Positions 6,357-9,393 of a DNA stretch of 9,393 nucleotides are shown piece after piece (positions within the stretch are counted from its first letter, which is position 1; every line of letters starts with the position of its first letter). This stretch comes from an uncultured Clostridia bacterium. GTDB lineage: Bacteria > Bacillota > Clostridia > Oscillospirales > Acutalibacteraceae. The DNA is taken from NCBI GenBank assembly GCA_937915775.1, contig CALGGQ010000148.1, positions 1 through 9,393 on the forward strand. The letters are read 5' to 3'. The notes below the pieces were generated by a model. That model searched no databases and had not been told where the DNA came from. It saw only the letters and a program-made list of their open reading frames with translations. The translations under genes were made by a program, and so were the position numbers.

Positions 6357-6385
6357 ATTTTATCATCTTTCTGTAGAATAGTCAA
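6357..6385 (-). promoter_or_regulatory. Extended -10 promoter of the structured leader and zinc-ribbon gene
   Basis: On the minus strand TTGACT (6380-6385) is followed after exactly 17 bp by TAAAAT (6357-6362). Each matches the consensus at five of six positions, and TGA stands immediately before the -10 as an extended element. The predicted start, about 7 nt downstream, falls at or next to 6350, the first base of helix P1. Confidence 0.72.
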
Positions 6386-6435
6386 CAAGTGATTTGTCTA
6401 ACTAAAGAATTGAAAGAGTTTACAGCTAAGTAGGC

Positions 6436-6466
6436 AAAACGGCTGAGCGAAAAGCTCAACCGTTTT
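6436..6466 (-). terminator. Intrinsic terminator of the cytidine-deaminase-like gene
   Basis: A 13-bp stem with one mismatch (6436-6448 with 6454-6466) closes a 5-nt loop. It begins 16 bp after the deaminase stop codon at 6482. The stem has A/T-rich feet on both sides and a T run on each strand, so it may also work in the plus direction. It separates the deaminase transcript from the leader RNA downstream. The stretch 6386-6435 holds nothing else that I recognise. Confidence 0.8.
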
Positions 6467-6481
6467 TAATTTGCTATTGTC

Positions 6482-6874
6482 TCACAGCCACCATTTGGGT
6501 GTTAAATCTGCTAATGTTACTATCTTTTCATATTCATAGTCCAACATAATTTCAACCTGTTGGCTCTTTCCCTGCATCAATTGCATCATCAACTCTCTGC
6601 AAGCGCCGCATGGCGCGCCGGTAGTTCCGTCAGGCATAATTGCCAATACCCGCCTGATTTCGCTTTCGCCGTTGGTTATCATATTAAAAATGGCGTTGCG
6701 TTCGGCACAAATGCCAAGCGTACAGGAGGTATCGACACAAACACCCGTATAGATGTTTCCGCTGGCGCTTTCTATCGCTGCCGCGACGCCGCCCGCGTCA
6801 ATTCTTTGTGATAGTTGTCTTGGTTTCTGCACCTTTTTGGCAGCCTTATATAAATCCACCCATATCCTATCCAT
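6482..6874 (-). CDS. cdd: Cytidine-deaminase-family zinc enzyme
   Basis: The 130-residue product matches the small tetrameric cytidine deaminases in length. These convert cytidine or deoxycytidine to uridine in pyrimidine salvage. The zinc and catalytic motif is complete: Cys56-Ala-Glu58 in ICAERNAIF, and Cys89/Cys92 in APCGACRELM. The ribose-binding stretch is unusual. Classical enzymes have Asn-x-Glu-Asn upstream of the CAE motif, and here the same place reads VCVDTSCTLG (45-54). The substrate could therefore be a different base, nucleoside or an aminonucleoside, as in blasticidin-S-deaminase-like relatives. GGAGGT lies 6 nt before the ATG at 6874. It appears to be a single-gene unit with its own promoter and terminator. 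The fold is firm; the specificity is open. Confidence 0.82.
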   Translation of the reverse strand: MDRIWVDLYKAAKKVQKPRQLSQRIDAGGVAAAIESASGNIYTGVCVDTSCTLGICAERNAIFNMITNGESEIRRVLAIMPDGTTGAPCGACRELMMQLMQGKSQQVEIMLDYEYEKIVTLADLTPKWWL

Positions 6875-6909
6875 TGACGTACCTCCGCTTATGATTGGTA
6901 ATTAACGGT

Positions 6910-6938
6910 ATTGTATCACAGCGCCATCAAAATTGCAA
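6910..6938 (-). promoter_or_regulatory. Extended -10 promoter of the cytidine-deaminase-like gene
   Basis: On the minus strand TTGCAA (6933-6938) is followed after 17 bp by TACAAT (6910-6915), with TGA just before the -10. Transcription should start near 6903, giving a leader of about 29 nt that contains GGAGGT. I see no terminator between the upstream gene's stop at 6972 and this promoter, so some read-through from that gene is possible. Confidence 0.65.
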
Positions 6939-6971
6939 ATTAATATGTTAACAGTAGCATTGCATATCATT

Positions 6972-8171
6972 TTACCAGTAGTAACCGGTGATATTTATTT
7001 TTACTTTTTTCGCAGCGCTCCACGCCGTAACCTTGCCGCTGCTCGTATCAACCGCACGGATTCTGACGTAATAGGTCACTTCCTGTTTGGGTGTAGAGGA
7101 TTTCACATCAACCTTGCATTCTGCATTACCAAAGCTACCGTTATCATAGGTAGTCACTCTTTTATTAACGGCACCGGAAAAATTAGCATTCTTTGCATAT
7201 TGAATATCATACGTTTTACAGCCTTTTGATATGGTATGATAGAGCTGAATGGAATTTTTGCTACTACCACACTGCGCCCGTATGATCGCCGGTGTTGTCA
7301 GCACAGTGTTTTCCTGCTGCTCTGTGTTCGGGTCATAGATTTCAAAGGTTGCCTGCATTTCACCGCTGTACCAACTGTCATATGAATCATGGAATTTTAC
7401 CGTCGCCGTTGCCGTTCCGACATTGATATTGTTTGTATATTTCACGCTGTAATGCATATTACTAATACTTATATGTTTTCTATCATAGACATTGAGTATC
7501 GCATAAATCTTTTTTCCCGTGTAACGCTCTCTTTTTAAATTAAATTCTATTTTTTCCGGCTTTAAGTTTTCCTTATAGTAGAGCGTTTCACCGCAGTCCG
7601 CGCAATATTCCTTATAATAGCCGTCAGAGGTTAAGGTTGCTTTAACAAGCTCCTCCTTAATGTTCTGATGCTCCAGCATATCAGTTTCCTCCTGCTCACA
7701 CAAAACGGCGCCGCAGGTTGCGCAGTGGCTGCCCTCTGTCAGTCCTGCCTCGGAGCAGGTTGCCGGCACTGCTGCATCAATGACCTCCGTATGCCCAAGC
7801 GGCGGTGTTTTGATTTGTTCGGTAAGAATCTTACCGCAAACAGCGCAATGGCTACCTGCCGTTAATCCGCTTTCAGTACAGGTGGCAGGCACTGCTTCAT
7901 CTGTCTCAGGCGTATGCGGCTGTTTTTTCAAAATGATTTTTGACGTATAGCTGCATTTATAACATTGAAGCTTAATATACCCGTTTGTTTGGCAGGTAGA
8001 GGGCTTGCTATCCGTTACCTGCAGGATATGAATAAAATGAATTGGTTTATATGATGTACGTTTACCGATGGATATTTTCACATCGTTATTTGCGGCATAA
8101 GCAGTTGTTCCCGCCATGCCGACGGCAAATAAAAGCATCATCGCCAATATTATGCTTGTAATCTTTTTCAT
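6972..8171 (-). CDS. Secreted Cys/His-repeat protein with Ig-like and FN3-like C-terminal domains
   Basis: The product has 399 residues. Residues 1-26 form a clear signal peptide (MKKIT, hydrophobic core, cleavage after AYA), so the protein is exported. Residues about 45-207 hold four repeats of about 40 residues. The two best carry AVPATC(T/S)E(S/A)GLT.GSHCA.CG, with Cys98/109/112 and Cys139/150/153; flanking copies are weaker (Cys60/70/73 and Cys190/193). Each repeat looks like a small metal- or disulfide-stabilised unit. Residues about 208-282, with SVKYTNNINVGTATATVKF, resemble a bacterial Ig-like (MBG/YDG type) module. Residues about 290-395 look like fibronectin type III (TYYVRIRAV...SGKVTAWS). 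There is no sortase motif or C-terminal anchor. The start at 8171 has AAGGAGG at 8179-8185. Such repeat proteins are common in ruminococci; a surface or adhesion role is an inference. Confidence 0.78.
   Translation of the reverse strand: MKKITSIILAMMLLFAVGMAGTTAYAANNDVKISIGKRTSYKPIHFIHILQVTDSKPSTCQTNGYIKLQCYKCSYTSKIILKKQPHTPETDEAVPATCTESGLTAGSHCAVCGKILTEQIKTPPLGHTEVIDAAVPATCSEAGLTEGSHCATCGAVLCEQEETDMLEHQNIKEELVKATLTSDGYYKEYCADCGETLYYKENLKPEKIEFNLKRERYTGKKIYAILNVYDRKHISISNMHYSVKYTNNINVGTATATVKFHDSYDSWYSGEMQATFEIYDPNTEQQENTVLTTPAIIRAQCGSSKNSIQLYHTISKGCKTYDIQYAKNANFSGAVNKRVTTYDNGSFGNAECKVDVKSSTPKQEVTYYVRIRAVDTSSGKVTAWSAAKKVKINITGYYW
7671..7916 (-). repeat. Two tandem 123-bp coding repeats in the secreted protein
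   Basis: Residues 86-126 (7794-7916) and 127-167 (7671-7793) are consecutive 41-residue units sharing His-Thr, AVPATC, GLT.GSHCA.CG and EQ. The nucleotide copies have diverged through synonymous change, so this is not a recent duplication. Weaker units lie on both sides (about 7917-8039 and 7551-7670). Confidence 0.8.
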
Positions 8172-8221
8172 ATATTTTCCTCCTTAAAATGATAATATGA
8201 CTGTTAAGCTGAAATAAAATG

Positions 8222-8256
8222 GCGCCTGAAAGGCGATTTTTCCTCCTTTCAAGCGC
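8222..8256 (-). terminator. Intrinsic terminator or leader hairpin between the membrane and secreted-protein genes
   Basis: On the minus strand a 12-bp stem (8245-8256 with 8222-8233) has 11 Watson-Crick pairs and one G-U. It encloses an 11-nt loop and is followed by ATTTTATTT. It lies 47 bp after the stop of the upstream membrane gene and most simply ends that transcript. The G-U pair would be A-C in the plus direction, which supports minus-strand use. The loop carries an AGGAGG-like sequence with no start codon at usable spacing. A shorter alternative stem (8223-8227 with 8231-8235) is exclusive with the long one. Confidence 0.65.
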
Positions 8257-8287
8257 AATATACACTATCAAGCAACTTTACAGTCAA
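8257..8287 (-). promoter_or_regulatory. Weak candidate promoter for the secreted-protein gene
   Basis: On the minus strand TTGACT (8282-8287) precedes TATATT (8257-8262) with a long 19-bp spacer, or TGTATA (8259-8264) with 17 bp. The start would fall near 8250, inside the hairpin at 8222-8256. No better promoter is visible between the hairpin and the gene start at 8171. Confidence 0.3.
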
Positions 8288-8302
8288 GTACTTTTTGAAA
8301 AA

Positions 8303-9355
8303 TTATTGAAAAAAGATGACAGAAATTAATGTGGACAGGAACAGCAGAACAAATGAGAGCACGCAATAATGCAGCGAGGTGCCAAGCACTTTCTTTTCCG
8401 AAGCATTTATTTTCAATTTCAAAGCGCTGTTGACAAGCAGTAACACCGCAAAGCTCAGCCCTGCCGGGAAAATGCCAACGGTAATACTCTGCAAGTTGAA
8501 AATCGAGAACAGCAGTATTAATACAGCCAAAAGCAAATACAACGCCGCCATGCACAAAATAACGATACGAAAAACTTTTGTCATCTTGCCAACCTCTTGC
8601 GCGTGAAAGGCTATCCTGTTTAATAACCTCAGTCTGCTGATGTAGGCGATAATGGCAAGCCCTAATGCTGCCAAAAGGCTAATCACAAAACCAAAAGAGT
8701 CGTTTTGCAGGAGGACGGAAAACGGCTTGCTGACAATTTCCCTTTGTGCGCCGTTCGGCTCCATTAAATAAACATTGTAATAATCAAACGTAATACCTTG
8801 CGCCTTGTCTTGTTCAATATCCGCCTGATGATATGCATCATAGCGATCCCTTTCCTCATACAGTCCCATATTTTCGGCAAAATCCATATCAAGATATGTA
8901 CCGCTTATGGCATCATAAAGGTATACAGTATTTCGATTATCAAGAACGATTTTGTTGTCCGTCAGATAAAAATAGCACATTCCCCTGTCCTTGATTTCAG
9001 GTACAGAAACAGCCCAAAGGAATTCACCACTAAAACTATAAGTGTTTATACAGCTTGCTTCATCATAAAATACGTAAATTCTATCGTTATTTTTATCCGC
9101 TTTCACCGTATCAATCGTGTCGGCGGTTATGATTTCCGGCAGGGTTGATTTAAAGTTCTCATTATCGTTGAGAATAAACAAATTATGACATAATAAGGCA
9201 TATGCCACCCCAAAAAAGAACAGCGCTATCAATACAATAATCAGTATTTTGATTCTGTTTTGATGCTGAAACGGTGTGATATCAATACTGGCAACATCAA
9301 CGAATTCCTCGCCGGTTGCTTCATAACTGCTGATTTCGGACAAAAAATAATCAGC
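8303..9355 (-). CDS. Uncharacterised multi-pass membrane protein, 5'-truncated by the contig end
   Basis: I do not recognise a named family. The frame is open from the stop at 8303 to the last genomic base, 9355, and continues through adapter sequence. The first possible start inside is a TTG at 9343 with no ribosome site, so the true N-terminus is probably missing. Numbered from that TTG, there is a cytoplasmic stretch, a membrane segment (about 31-53), an external domain (about 54-214), and four membrane segments (about 217-236, 257-281, 286-307, 324-345). The external part has beta-strand-like repeats such as DRIYVFYDEASCINTYSF and GEFLWAVSVPE, resembling blades of YWTD/NHL-type propellers. 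That is a pattern impression only. A sensor or envelope role is possible. The hairpin at 8222-8256 probably ends its transcript. Confidence 0.6.
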   Translation of the reverse strand, partial: ADYFLSEISSYEATGEEFVDVASIDITPFQHQNRIKILIIVLIALFFFGVAYALLCHNLFILNDNENFKSTLPEIITADTIDTVKADKNNDRIYVFYDEASCINTYSFSGEFLWAVSVPEIKDRGMCYFYLTDNKIVLDNRNTVYLYDAISGTYLDMDFAENMGLYEERDRYDAYHQADIEQDKAQGITFDYYNVYLMEPNGAQREIVSKPFSVLLQNDSFGFVISLLAALGLAIIAYISRLRLLNRIAFHAQEVGKMTKVFRIVILCMAALYLLLAVLILLFSIFNLQSITVGIFPAGLSFAVLLLVNSALKLKINASEKKVLGTSLHYCVLSFVLLFLSTLISVIFFQ

Positions 9356-9393
9356 AGATCGGAAGAGCGTCGTGTAGGGAAAGAGTGTAGATC
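9356..9393. other. Illumina TruSeq adapter contamination
   Basis: The terminal 38 bases begin AGATCGGAAGAGCGTCGTG and match the reverse complement of the Illumina TruSeq universal adapter from its ligation junction onward. This is library DNA joined to the end of the contig by assembly of untrimmed reads, not genome. It should be trimmed, and protein predictions should not be extended into it. Confidence 0.97.

Noticed and set aside
6357..6435. Small inverted repeat ACAA/TTGT near 6384-6397 as an operator
   Set aside because: The arms are only four or five bases in AT-rich DNA, which is expected by chance.
8234..8250. AGGAGG-like ribosome site in the hairpin loop on the minus strand
   Set aside because: No ATG, GTG or TTG lies at a usable distance downstream, so it does not start a gene.
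8268..8555. Minus-strand frame overlapping the 3' end of the membrane protein gene
   Set aside because: It overlaps in another frame a gene with clean membrane-segment periodicity and lacks a ribosome site.

Overview
The window looks like a draft chromosomal contig from a gut-type Clostridium-class Firmicute, probably Ruminococcus or another Oscillospiraceae. This rests on three things: a tepA/ylzJ/spoIIIE-like gene order, strong AGGAGG ribosome sites with ATG starts, and a secreted protein carrying the PATC...GLTEGSHC.xCG repeats that are frequent in ruminococci. The assignment is inferred from gene content only. The last 38 bases (9356-9393) are Illumina TruSeq adapter rather than genome, so the true contig end is at 9355.

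Left block (1-1814, minus strand): a tight operon reads tepA-like ClpP-fold peptidase, a small YlzJ-like protein, an UppP/BacA-fold membrane protein that lacks the usual catalytic residues, and the first 32 codons of a probable FtsK/SpoIIIE DNA translocase running off the window. A 157-bp divergent intergenic region (1815-1971) holds promoters for both directions.

Middle block (1972-5178, plus strand): three overlapping genes encode a FemX/MurM-type peptidoglycan aminoacyltransferase, an alanine-racemase-family enzyme with an altered C-terminal active-site region, and an acyltransferase-3 membrane protein. This looks like a cell-envelope module. The racemase next to an acyltransferase-3 protein recalls the two halves of VanT serine racemases, here as separate genes in reversed order. 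A 15-bp bidirectional terminator (5261-5296) closes the module.

Right block (5312-9355, minus strand): in order of transcription come a truncated multi-pass membrane protein, a secreted Cys/His-repeat protein, a cytidine-deaminase-family enzyme, and a double zinc-ribbon membrane protein with a DUF6591-like C-terminus. The most interesting element is the leader of the zinc-ribbon gene (6178-6350, minus). A strong extended -10 promoter starts transcription at the first base of a long imperfect hairpin. An intrinsic terminator follows, placed 3 nt before the Shine-Dalgarno site. A near-copy of the terminator's 5' arm sits just upstream, so the leader has the layout of a riboswitch or attenuator. 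I do not recognise it as a known class.
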